NCBI GenBank assembly: GCA_034665305.1
Contig: JAXDFZ010000024.1
Coordinates: 372,001 to 436,000 of the forward strand
Reading direction: 5' to 3'
DNA from: DASXRU01 sp034665305
GTDB taxonomy: Bacteria > Acidobacteriota > Blastocatellia > Pyrinomonadales > Pyrinomonadaceae
DNA length: 64,000 bases
Part shown: one piece after another, positions 32,804 through 41,417 of the stretch
How the letters are laid out: every line of letters begins with the position of its first letter
Numbering within the stretch: the first letter of the stretch is position 1
Program-made: the position numbers and the translations under genes
Notes under the pieces: generated by a model
Seen by the model: only the letters and a program-made list of their open reading frames with translations
Told to the model about the DNA's origin: nothing
The model's database searches: none

Positions 32804-34138
32804 CTAACCTGGATTCGAAACGACGAGGTGCAGCGGGTTTTCCATTGCCTGCTTGAATGATTGCAGAAACTGCGCTCCAACAGCGCCGTCAATGACACGA
32901 TGGTCACAGGACATGGTCACGCGCATGCACTGCGCAATCGTAACTTCGTTGTGCTTGACGACAGGTTTCGGCGCCATCGCCCCGACCGCGAGAATTGCGC
33001 CCTCGGGAGGATTGATGACGGCAGTAAACTCGTCTACGCCGTACATGCCCAGATTGCTGACTGAGAAAGTAGCGCCCGTATATTCATCCGGCGTCAGCTT
33101 GCGAGCCCGCGCCCGATTGGCCAACTCGCCGATTTCGGAGTTGATTTCAACGATCGACTTCGACTCGGCGGCGCGAATGATGGGTGTGATCAGGCCATTG
33201 TCGGTAGCGACGGCCACCCCAACGTCCGCTCGTTCAAAGTAGCGGACGACCTTGTCCTGGAAAGACGCGTTGACGTCGGGGTTTTTGATCAACGCCCACG
33301 CGACGGCCTTGATGACTAGATCGTTGATGCTGACCTTCTGCGGCGCGTAAATCTCATTGAGGGCCCTACGTAGATCGGCGGCGCGATCCATCTCTACTTC
33401 AATGGTGAGAAAGAAATGTGGTACCGGTCCGATGGAAGTCACCAACCGACGGGCAATCGTCCGGCGCATTTCGCTCAGTGGCACATCGCGGAAAGGGGAC
33501 GCTCCGGTGATGACGGCCTCTTGTTGGGGAGCTGTGCTGGTCTGGGCCGCAGTCTGTCGTGTGCGCGACGCTTCAGGTGCTTTTTTGCCGCCATCGATCG
33601 CCGCTTCCACATCTCGCTTGATTATTCTTCCACCCGGCCCGCTGCCCGATAGGCTTTTTAAGTCCACACCGCCTTCGGCCGCCATGCGGGCCGCGATTGG
33701 CGAGATGACAACCCGTCCTGCCGGTTGCGAGTCATCCTTCGGCGAAGGTTCAGGTTCCTCGGCTTCTGGTGCCGCGGGCGCACCGGTGGCGGGGGCGGTT
33801 TCCTTGGGCTCACTCTTTTCTGCCGGCCGATCGGCCGCGGGCTTTGTTTCCTTGCTCCCTGATGCCGCCAGGCCTTGCAACAATGAGGAGATGTCTTCGT
33901 CGGCTTCACCAATGATCGCTATGACCTGTCCCAACGGGGCACTCTGGCCTTCTTGAATAAGAATCTTTCGCAGGACGCCGTTTCCCAGCGCCTGCATTTC
34001 CATGGTCGCTTTGTCAGTGTCAATCTCAGCGATAGGCTCGCCCATCGAAACCGTGTCGCCCTCTTTTTTGAGCCAGCGAGAAAGCTGGCCCTCTTCCATC
34101 GTGGGCGAAAGCTTCGGCATCACTACCTGATTTGCCAT
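32804..34138 (-). CDS. pdhC: Dihydrolipoamide acetyltransferase (E2) of the pyruvate dehydrogenase complex
   Basis: 444 residues. One lipoyl domain (about 1-77) with the lipoylated lysine in DTDKATMEM. Then an Ala/Pro/Glu-rich linker, a peripheral subunit-binding domain (about 143-180, ISPIAARMAAEGG and GPGGRIIKRDVEAA) and another linker. The catalytic acyltransferase domain ends with the active site SCDHRVIDGAVGAQFL. It transfers the acetyl group from E1 to CoA. Third gene after E1 alpha and E1 beta. A branched-chain 2-oxoacid complex is possible, but E1 context and the MPKLSPTMEEGQLSRW start favour pyruvate. No E3 gene is adjacent. Confidence 0.92.
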   Translation of the reverse strand: MANQVVMPKLSPTMEEGQLSRWLKKEGDTVSMGEPIAEIDTDKATMEMQALGNGVLRKILIQEGQSAPLGQVIAIIGEADEDISSLLQGLAASGSKETKPAADRPAEKSEPKETAPATGAPAAPEAEEPEPSPKDDSQPAGRVVISPIAARMAAEGGVDLKSLSGSGPGGRIIKRDVEAAIDGGKKAPEASRTRQTAAQTSTAPQQEAVITGASPFRDVPLSEMRRTIARRLVTSIGPVPHFFLTIEVEMDRAADLRRALNEIYAPQKVSINDLVIKAVAWALIKNPDVNASFQDKVVRYFERADVGVAVATDNGLITPIIRAAESKSIVEINSEIGELANRARARKLTPDEYTGATFSVSNLGMYGVDEFTAVINPPEGAILAVGAMAPKPVVKHNEVTIAQCMRVTMSCDHRVIDGAVGAQFLQSFKQAMENPLHLVVSNPG

Positions 34139-34182
34139 TCGGATTTATCCTCTAGAACGCGATTACAGGGATTCGAGAGCTT

Positions 34183-35163
34183 CTATTGATAGGCGACTTC
34201 GCGCACCGCCGCCACGATTTGGGCGACACCGGGGATTGCAAGATTCTCAAGGTTCTGAGCGTAAGGCATGGGCACATCCGCCCCGGAAACGCGTTTGACG
34301 GGCGCGTCCAGGTAATCAAATGCTCGTTCGGTGATCTCCGCGCTGATCTCCGCAGCGACTCCGCAAAAAGGATGCGACTCTTCGGCGATGACAGCGCGAT
34401 TTGTTTTCTTTACTGATTGAACAATAGTGTCAATGTCCAAAGGTCGAATGGTTCGCGGATCGATTACTTCGCACGAAATGCCTTGCTCCTCTAACTCTTC
34501 CGCGGCCTTCAGCGCCAGCGGCACCATCAGCGATCTGGCGACGATGGTGGCGTCGCTGCCTTCTCGTTTGATGTCGGCCTTCCCCAGCGGAATCAGTAGC
34601 TCCGGATCGTCCGAAACTTCACCCTTCATTCCGTACATCCGTTCCTGTTCGATAAAGATCACCGGATCGTCGTCTCTGATGGAACTCTTGAGCAGGCCCT
34701 TGGCGTCGGCCGGGGTTGAAGGCATGACGACTTTCAAGCCGGGAAAATAAGCGAACCAGGATTCCAGCGCTTGCGAATGTTGCGAAGAAACCTGAAAAGC
34801 CGATCCTCCCGGGCCCCGAAACACCATGGGAATTTTGAACTGTCCACCGGACATATAAAGCATCTTTGCGGCGGAGTTGATGATCTGGTCGGTCGCCAGA
34901 ATGGAAAAATTAAAGGTCATGAACTCGACGATCGGTCGCAGGCCAACCATCGCGGCTCCCACGCCTAATCCTGCGAAACCCAACTCGGTGATCGGAGTGT
35001 CGATGACCCGTTTATCCCCGAACTCTTCCAGGAGGCCACGAGTGACCTTGTACGCGCCTTGATAGGCAGCCACTTCTTCGCCCATGAGAAAAACGTTCTC
35101 ATCGCGCTGCAACTCTTCACGTAGCGCCTGGTTCAGCGCGTCTCTCATTGTTGTGACTGGCAT
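34183..35163 (-). CDS. pdhB: Pyruvate dehydrogenase E1 beta subunit
   Basis: 326 residues from ATG 35163 (MPVTTMRDALNQALREEL). The longer in-frame start upstream overlaps the E1 alpha end and is not used. Family segments: FLMGEEVAAYQGAYKVTRGL, the ThDP-side glutamate in this region, RGPGGSAFQVSSQHSQALES, and EVIDPRTIRPLDIDTI. It forms the alpha2beta2 E1 that decarboxylates pyruvate. 37 bases after the alpha subunit stop and 44 before E2. Confidence 0.94.
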   Translation of the reverse strand: MPVTTMRDALNQALREELQRDENVFLMGEEVAAYQGAYKVTRGLLEEFGDKRVIDTPITELGFAGLGVGAAMVGLRPIVEFMTFNFSILATDQIINSAAKMLYMSGGQFKIPMVFRGPGGSAFQVSSQHSQALESWFAYFPGLKVVMPSTPADAKGLLKSSIRDDDPVIFIEQERMYGMKGEVSDDPELLIPLGKADIKREGSDATIVARSLMVPLALKAAEELEEQGISCEVIDPRTIRPLDIDTIVQSVKKTNRAVIAEESHPFCGVAAEISAEITERAFDYLDAPVKRVSGADVPMPYAQNLENLAIPGVAQIVAAVREVAYQ

Positions 35164-35200
35164 CTGGTCTCGTTTACTTCTTTTCCGCTCTTTCAGCACC

Positions 35201-36319
35201 TTAGGTTGGATTCGCGTAAACGTTGGTGAATAGTTCTTGAGGATCTGGCTCCGGACTCTCTTCGGCAAACTTCACCGCGTGCTCGACCTCCGCTTTGATT
35301 TCATCGTCGATTTTAGTTATCTCGGCGGAACTTAGGATTCCTTCTTCTTCCAACGTTGCGCGAAACAATTTCAACGGATCGCGCTCCTGGTGCTTTTCAA
35401 TTTCCAGCCGAGTGCGGTAGTTACCTGGATCCGACATCGAATGGCCCATGAACCGGTACGTGCGAAACTCGAGCAGGGTAGGGAGCGACTCTTTGCGGGC
35501 CCTGTCCACCGCGCGTTGCGTGGCCTCACGCGCCGCCAGCACATCCATTCCGTCAACAAACTCCGACGCCATGTCGTACGCACCCGCCTTTTGCGCGACG
35601 TCCTGAAGCGACATGGCTCGCTCGAGTGAAGTTCCCATGCCGTACTGATTGTTCTCGCAAATATAAATGCAGGGCAGTTTCCAAAGCTGGGCCATGTTAA
35701 GCGATTCATGGAACGCGCCCTGATTCACGGCGGCTTCGCCAAAGAAGCAGAGTGTCACCTTATCCGTTCCCTGGTACTTGCTCGCAAACGCTACCCCGGT
35801 TGCCAGGGGGATTTGTCCGCCAACAATCGCGTGCCCGCCCAGGAAATTAACGCTGGAGTCGAACATGTGCATCGACCCGCCTTTCCCGTGAGAGCAGCCG
35901 GTCGCCTTTCCGTAGAGCTCCGCCATTACCGCATCCGGTGAAATTCCTTTGGCGATTGCGTGGGCGTGTTCACGATAGCTGGTGAGGACGTAATCGTCGG
36001 GCCGCAATGCTGAGATGGCGCCAATAGCGACCGCCTCCTGGCCGATGTACAAATGACAGAAGCCACCGATCTTTCCCAAGCTGTAAGCTTCGGCAGACTT
36101 CTCTTCAAAGCGACGGGCCAAAAGCATTTCGCGAAATAAACGAACCAGTGTCTCGCGACCGGTGGATTCCAGCCGGCGCTTTTGATCCCGCTTAATCTTT
36201 TTCGCTTCCTCGGCTGTATCGACGGAGTTGCCGGTCGTCGACTGCTTCTCAACGACGGTCGGCGCGCCGCGTTCTTCGGCGCCAGCTCTCGTCCGCGCTT
36301 CTGTGGTTCCATTGCTCAT
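35201..36319 (-). CDS. pdhA: Pyruvate dehydrogenase E1 alpha subunit
   Basis: 372 residues with a hydrophilic extension of about 45 residues. Family segments: FEEKSAEAYSLGKIGGFCHL, GKGGSMHMFD, and ICENNQYGMGTS. The phosphorylation-loop-like region is RFMGHSMSDPGNYR. The ThDP/Mg motif that normally reads GDG...N is GEAAVNQG here, so the usual Mg-ligand Asp is a Glu; this also occurs in some relatives as far as I recall. First gene of the operon. Pyruvate rather than acetoin or branched-chain substrate is an inference from overall similarity. Confidence 0.93.
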   Translation of the reverse strand: MSNGTTEARTRAGAEERGAPTVVEKQSTTGNSVDTAEEAKKIKRDQKRRLESTGRETLVRLFREMLLARRFEEKSAEAYSLGKIGGFCHLYIGQEAVAIGAISALRPDDYVLTSYREHAHAIAKGISPDAVMAELYGKATGCSHGKGGSMHMFDSSVNFLGGHAIVGGQIPLATGVAFASKYQGTDKVTLCFFGEAAVNQGAFHESLNMAQLWKLPCIYICENNQYGMGTSLERAMSLQDVAQKAGAYDMASEFVDGMDVLAAREATQRAVDRARKESLPTLLEFRTYRFMGHSMSDPGNYRTRLEIEKHQERDPLKLFRATLEEEGILSSAEITKIDDEIKAEVEHAVKFAEESPEPDPQELFTNVYANPT

Positions 36320-36439
36320 TTTGTCAATAGTATTCCAGCCCCCGGCTTCATCGAATGCCTCGTCCGGGCAATAATTGTTCGCGCTTTAGATCGTAATGGC
36401 GGGGATTATACGCGAGCGGGCCATCGCGTGCAAAACGGG

Positions 36440-36483
36440 CCCCAAAAAGAAAAGGCGCACGATGTTCAAAGACATCGTGCGCC
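36440..36483 (-). terminator. Intrinsic terminator of the HD-GYP/GGDEF gene or upstream pdh boundary
   Basis: A perfect 12-base stem (GGCGCACGATGT and its complement, 36454-36483, six-base loop) is followed on the minus strand by TTTTCTTTTT. It lies 20 bases beyond the stop of the minus-strand gene that ends at 36504, and separates it from pdhA. Confidence 0.9.
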
Positions 36484-36503
36484 CGGAAGCCTTTCGTAAG
36501 GTT

Positions 36504-39035
36504 TCAGCGAAAATGATCGACTGACGCGGGAGACGGCATTGCGGCAAGAGTAATCAGGTTTTTCCGCGAATGCTTGTCCTGCTGCATATTCCGTGCGGCT
36601 GTGGTCAGAAGCTCTTCGGTCGTCTCTCCGTCATTCGGGAAACAGGAGATGCCGACGCTGACGCTCACCGTCACCGTTTTGCCTGTACGCACTGAAAACT
36701 TATGCGACGCGACGGCAGCCCGAATTCGCTCAGCCACCATTACCGCCATTGTCTGGGAAGCCATGGGCATGATAGCGACGAACTCATCGCCGGCGTAGCG
36801 GGTTAGGATATCCATCTGCCGCAATTCCTTGCGCATCACACGCGCGATGCTGGCCAGTAAACGGTCTCCGACAGCATGACCGAAGTCATCATTAATCTTC
36901 TTGAATTCGTCCAAGTCCATGCTGATTAACGAGAGGGGCTCCCGGTTCAAGCGCTGGCATTCCGCGACGCGCTGCTCAAGCATCATGTAGAAGCCACGCG
37001 CATTTGGAAGGTCAGTCAGCGGATCAGTCAACGCACTCTCTTTGGTCTTTTCGAAAGTTAGAGCGTTATTCAATGCGGACGAGGCATGCTGACAAACTGA
37101 TTCCAGCAGACGAACATGCTCAGTCGTGTAGGACGTGCGGCTCTTCGAATAAAGAGTGATTGAGCCGAAGGCGCCATCTTCGCGGACCAACGGGGAAACG
37201 AGGACGCCACGATAATTCCGGGCGATGTCCTCCGGGACGCCAACCAGATCCAACTCGGGCGAAGCGTTGCACATTGAGCGGGCATTCGCGATTACCCATC
37301 CGGTGATGCCGTCGCCCACATTCATGCGCCTGCGCGAGAAGATATCCGCATGGTCTCCGGCCGTATGTATGGCCAAGGCTTTGCCCGACTTCTCATCAAC
37401 AATAAAGATGATGCAGCTGTCGAACGGTACGATCGCCCGAAGCTTGTTGGACACCAATGCCACCGTGTCGTGCATGTTAAGTGACGAACCAATGGTTTGG
37501 GCGATTTCATGTAACGCGAAGACTTCGCGCTGCGCTTCGGTAATGGAACGGAAACCGAACGAGTTGTCGGGCGCGCCGAGAATGTCGGACGCCAGGCCCG
37601 CGTCGGGTCTTGCTTTCGTGACCAAGTCAATATTTTCCGAAGCGACCTGCTCTTCAATGTCCTGTTGGCCGATCAGATTGTCGAAGTCAGCGACATGTTC
37701 TGTGAACAGAGCCACCAGTTTCGGATCAAAGGCCGATCCCGCCATCTTCTGCAACAAGGCCAGGGAATCTTCCCGTTTCATTCCCTTACGATATGGCCGG
37801 TCACATCGCGTGGCGTCGTAAAAATCTACGACCGAAATAATCCTCGCTACCAGCGGAATGGCCTGGGCCCGAAGCCCTTTGGGATAGCCGCTGCCGTCCC
37901 ACTTTTCGTGGTGATAGCGAACGATGTCCTCCACGGGATACGGGAAGTTGACACGTTTGAGGATGTCCCCACCCACGGTCGGGTGAATCTTCATCTTGGC
38001 AAACTCTGATTCAGTGAGTTTACCCGGCTTGTTCAAAATATATTCGGGCACAGCCAGTTTACCAATGTCATGCAATAAGGCTCCGGCCATCAACGCCTGG
38101 GATTCACTAAGGCTAACTTTGAGCAACTTGCCCATCTCGGTCGCATAGATCTGAGTCCGCCGCACATGGCCGTGGGTGGTCTGGTCCTTTGCGTCGATGG
38201 CGATCGCCAGCGACTCAATCGTGTTCATGTGCAGCCGTGCCATCTCCTCGATGTGCAGAGACTTTTCTGCCTCGGCCTGGCGAACTTCATTCACCCGGTT
38301 TTCATTGAAGCGATAAAGCATGTGCACCAGGACGATCATCAGGAACCCGATGAACACAAACGGAATCCCGCCACCGCGCAAGGCTGAATAGAAAAGCGCA
38401 GCCGCGGCCACGCCCGCGACTTGAGTTATTAAAGTCCAAACAACGCTGTCCTTGGAAAGTAACGGTCGCGTTTGGCCGTTGTTCAGGCCGATGAAAGCCG
38501 CTGCCGCGAAGGTGCTCAGGAAATACTGGGTGATCGCAAAAACACAGAGCGGAAAGAGCAGGATGTCGAAGGACAGCGTATGACCGGAGGCCGCTGCGTC
38601 TGACGCAAAGATAAATACCAGGATCCGGTAAAAGAAAGACGCAATGAAGGTGGAGGTTATAGCGGTTGCCGTGGTGAAGACGACCGAACGACGATCAGCC
38701 AAACGGAAGGTGGAGATGAATCCGACCACCGCAGCCAGCAGCATCGCCGGGCCAAAGTTCTTTGCCGGAGGAAGGGCGTACATCATCACCGCCAGGAATA
38801 TGAACGCGTCGGCTACCGACTTCTGGCTTTGGGCGACGCCTACGGCGTTAGTTACTGGGACCGTAAAACGACTAGCCGCCACCGTTAATATGAGTAACGC
38901 CACAAACGGACCCAACCCCGTCCATCCCGAAAAGGGTAAGCGAAGGGTATTAAAGGTGCCGAGAAGAAGGAGCACACTGCCTAGCAGTGTTACCCCTCCG
39001 AGCAGGATCAAGCTCTTCCAGTTTCCTTTTAGCAT
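36504..39035 (-). CDS. Membrane GAF / HD-GYP / GGDEF signalling protein
   Basis: 843 residues. N-terminal membrane sensor of about seven to eight helices (1-240), then an HD-GYP phosphodiesterase domain (about 270-450) with HDIGK (His322-Asp323) and HHEKWDGSGYP (375-385), a GAF domain (about 510-660) and a GGDEF domain (about 680-830) with RYAGDEFVAIM. Both catalytic signatures are intact (AGDEF is an accepted variant), so it could both make and break cyclic di-GMP, with the GAF and membrane parts sensing signals. The HD-GYP before GAF-GGDEF order is less common. It has its own terminator, so it is likely monocistronic. Confidence 0.9.
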   Translation of the reverse strand: MLKGNWKSLILLGGVTLLGSVLLLLGTFNTLRLPFSGWTGLGPFVALLILTVAASRFTVPVTNAVGVAQSQKSVADAFIFLAVMMYALPPAKNFGPAMLLAAVVGFISTFRLADRRSVVFTTATAITSTFIASFFYRILVFIFASDAAASGHTLSFDILLFPLCVFAITQYFLSTFAAAAFIGLNNGQTRPLLSKDSVVWTLITQVAGVAAAALFYSALRGGGIPFVFIGFLMIVLVHMLYRFNENRVNEVRQAEAEKSLHIEEMARLHMNTIESLAIAIDAKDQTTHGHVRRTQIYATEMGKLLKVSLSESQALMAGALLHDIGKLAVPEYILNKPGKLTESEFAKMKIHPTVGGDILKRVNFPYPVEDIVRYHHEKWDGSGYPKGLRAQAIPLVARIISVVDFYDATRCDRPYRKGMKREDSLALLQKMAGSAFDPKLVALFTEHVADFDNLIGQQDIEEQVASENIDLVTKARPDAGLASDILGAPDNSFGFRSITEAQREVFALHEIAQTIGSSLNMHDTVALVSNKLRAIVPFDSCIIFIVDEKSGKALAIHTAGDHADIFSRRRMNVGDGITGWVIANARSMCNASPELDLVGVPEDIARNYRGVLVSPLVREDGAFGSITLYSKSRTSYTTEHVRLLESVCQHASSALNNALTFEKTKESALTDPLTDLPNARGFYMMLEQRVAECQRLNREPLSLISMDLDEFKKINDDFGHAVGDRLLASIARVMRKELRQMDILTRYAGDEFVAIMPMASQTMAVMVAERIRAAVASHKFSVRTGKTVTVSVSVGISCFPNDGETTEELLTTAARNMQQDKHSRKNLITLAAMPSPASVDHFR

Positions 39036-39345
39036 GAACGATTTTTCCTTGTAGAACCTGTGTTTGAGAGTAGCGGGCTAGACTTTTTGATCTAACCTGG
39101 CAGTGTTTTGAATCCCAGCGTTTCCGAGAGATATGTCAGTGTCTGAGGCAGGAAGCGGTTAAAACTTTGAAGGTAAATGCCAACAATGTTTGGCATCGGT
39201 GGCAAGAATAGCTGGTTTAGCCGTTGTCGTCAACTCAATTCTAAATAGAGAATTTGACCTTTTGGCTCGGTAAATGGCGGGATTTTGGGCAGTTGGGGAG
39301 GTTTGAACTCGGATTGCTGGCGCCGCGCTGTGGGGCGGCACCGCC
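39036..39345. other. Gene-free region upstream of the cyclic di-GMP gene
   Basis: About 310 bases between two minus-strand genes. No supported coding frame. I looked on the minus strand for the conserved parts of a GEMM (c-di-GMP) riboswitch and saw none. A GC-rich palindromic patch lies near 39330-39348. Confidence 0.45.
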
Positions 39346-41406
39346 TCAGTTTAATTGCTCCAATAGGGCAGTGGGATCGGTCACAGGTGCGAGACAGGCA
39401 TAATTCTCGCAAACGTAGGCAGTGGCCTTTGCGTCTATTTTGGTGCGTTGGTGCAGAAGTGGGATCGAGCTTGAGCCAGCATTGTCTCTCCCGCTGGTTG
39501 CGGCGACTACCTTATTCGGAAGGTAGCGTTGCCAGACTGCTCTGAGGAGTGCGGTAGTGTCAGGTGAATCAGCCTCGCCGATGATTGCAATCTCCTTTCG
39601 ATCTGACAGGTAAAAATCCAGGGCGCTCAGGGCGCGGCCGAAGGCGGACGGATAGCGCGCCAGCGTTTCGTTTTGGAGTCTTAAGACGGCGACAGCCTGG
39701 CGCGAATAGGTCTCGTCACCAAGCAGCACACCCAGCCGCAAGAAAACCTCGGCGGCGACAGAATTGCCGGAAGGGGTTGCGTTATCTAAAAAATCTTTGA
39801 AGCGTACAATTAAATTCTCGTGACTCTTTCCCGTGTAGAAAAAACCGCCCTCCTGGTCATCCCAAAATTCGTCTATCATCGTTTTCGATAAAGCGATCGC
39901 ACGATTGAGCCAATCCAGATTCCCAGTAATCTCGTAAAGAGTGACGAGGCCGGCAAGGAAACAAGCATAATCTTCCAGATATGCGTTGAGCTTCGCTGAA
40001 CCGTCTTTCCACGTCCGCAAGAGCAATCCGTCCTTCGTGAGTTTATCCGTCAAAAACTGACCGCTATTGATCGCCGCCTCGCGATAATCATCGCGCTTCA
40101 AAATGATGGATGCCTCGGCGAAGCTAACCAGCATTAGACCGTTCCATGCGGTCAGGACCTTTTCATCCCGCCCTGGCTTTACCCGCCGCTCGCGAATCTC
40201 AAACAGGGCGTCCTTACCGCGACGCAGAACATCCGCCAGCGCTTCAGTCGAAACGTTGAACTCGGCGGCGACTTCTTCCATTGAGCGAGTGACGTGGAGA
40301 ATGTTGGATCCTTCGAAATTTCCTGCGGCAGTAACATCATAGTAAGCGCAAAACATCGCGCCCTCGGAAGGACCAAGGGCGCTATGAATCTCCGCTGTAG
40401 TCCAAACGAAGAATTTGCCCTCATGACCCTCAGAGTCAGCATCCTGGGATGAATAGAAGCCACCACTAGGATCAGTCATTTCGCGCAGGACGTAGTCCAG
40501 AGTTTCTTCAGCGATACGCCGCGCAAGCTCAGACTGCGTTACCTGATAAACATGCAGATAGAGCCGCGATAAGAGCGCGTTGTCGTAGAGCATTTTTTCA
40601 AAGTGAGGAACCAGCCAATTGGCATCGGTCGAATACCGGTGAAAGCCGCCGCCCAACTGATCATAGAGCCCGCCATCGGCCATCCTGCGACAGGTTTCCT
40701 CAACCATGGCCAGCGCCTCAGGGTTGGCCGTTCGGTGATACGTTCGCAGGAAAAACTCCAGAGTCATCGCGGGTGGAAACTTCGGCGCGCTCCCGAACCC
40801 GCCATTCCTGCTGTCGTAATTTCGAGCGATGCGAGTGTAGGCGCGGTCGAGCAGTTCTGAGTCGATTGCCTGGTCAGAGCTCGTTGTGACGCCCATGCGT
40901 CCCAGTTCCTTCTGCATCGCTGCTGCTGTTCCGGCGATGTCATCCGGGCGAGCGTGATAGGCATCAGCCATACTCGTTAAAACGCGACGGAACCCTGGCA
41001 TTTGGTACCGGTCTTCCGGAGGAAAATACGTACCGCCAAAGAAGGGAACTCCGGCCGGCGTGAGAAAGACAGTCATCGGCCAACCGCCGTGGCCCGTCAT
41101 CATTTGCACCGCATTCATATAGATATGATCCAGGTCCGGCCGTTCCTCACGGTCAACCTTGATATTCACGAAGTGCTCATTCATCAGCGCGGCAATTTCT
41201 TCATTCTCAAATGACTCGTGCTCCATCACGTGGCACCAGTGACAGGCTGAGTATCCGATGCTCAGCAAGATGGGCTTGTTTTCTGCGCGGGCCTTCTCCA
41301 GCGCGTCCGATCCCCAGGGATACCATTCGACGGGGTTATGCGCGTGCTGGAGCAGGTAGGGGCTGGTTTCGTTTATTAAGTTGTTGGTGTGCGCGTGTTC
41401 GGTCAT
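39346..41406 (-). CDS. DUF255 thioredoxin-domain protein (YyaL/SSP411 family)
   Basis: 686 residues, full family length. It starts NLINETSPYLLQHAHNPVEW, then the thioredoxin-like motif SACHWCHVMEHESF (CxxC at about residues 56-59), EERPDLDHIYM, GHGGWPMTVFLTP and GGTYFPPEDRYQMPGF. An alpha/alpha-barrel glycosidase-like region follows (GFHRYSTDANWLVPHFEKML). The biochemical role of the family is unknown. The gene is 11 bases downstream of the secreted protein gene on the same strand, so co-transcription is likely. Confidence 0.92.
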   Translation of the reverse strand: MTEHAHTNNLINETSPYLLQHAHNPVEWYPWGSDALEKARAENKPILLSIGYSACHWCHVMEHESFENEEIAALMNEHFVNIKVDREERPDLDHIYMNAVQMMTGHGGWPMTVFLTPAGVPFFGGTYFPPEDRYQMPGFRRVLTSMADAYHARPDDIAGTAAAMQKELGRMGVTTSSDQAIDSELLDRAYTRIARNYDSRNGGFGSAPKFPPAMTLEFFLRTYHRTANPEALAMVEETCRRMADGGLYDQLGGGFHRYSTDANWLVPHFEKMLYDNALLSRLYLHVYQVTQSELARRIAEETLDYVLREMTDPSGGFYSSQDADSEGHEGKFFVWTTAEIHSALGPSEGAMFCAYYDVTAAGNFEGSNILHVTRSMEEVAAEFNVSTEALADVLRRGKDALFEIRERRVKPGRDEKVLTAWNGLMLVSFAEASIILKRDDYREAAINSGQFLTDKLTKDGLLLRTWKDGSAKLNAYLEDYACFLAGLVTLYEITGNLDWLNRAIALSKTMIDEFWDDQEGGFFYTGKSHENLIVRFKDFLDNATPSGNSVAAEVFLRLGVLLGDETYSRQAVAVLRLQNETLARYPSAFGRALSALDFYLSDRKEIAIIGEADSPDTTALLRAVWQRYLPNKVVAATSGRDNAGSSSIPLLHQRTKIDAKATAYVCENYACLAPVTDPTALLEQLN

Positions 41407-41417
41407 GACGAGTTTGA

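Noticed and set aside
39036..39345. Cyclic di-GMP riboswitch upstream of the HD-GYP/GGDEF gene
   Set aside because: The conserved GEMM core segments were not seen on the minus strand.
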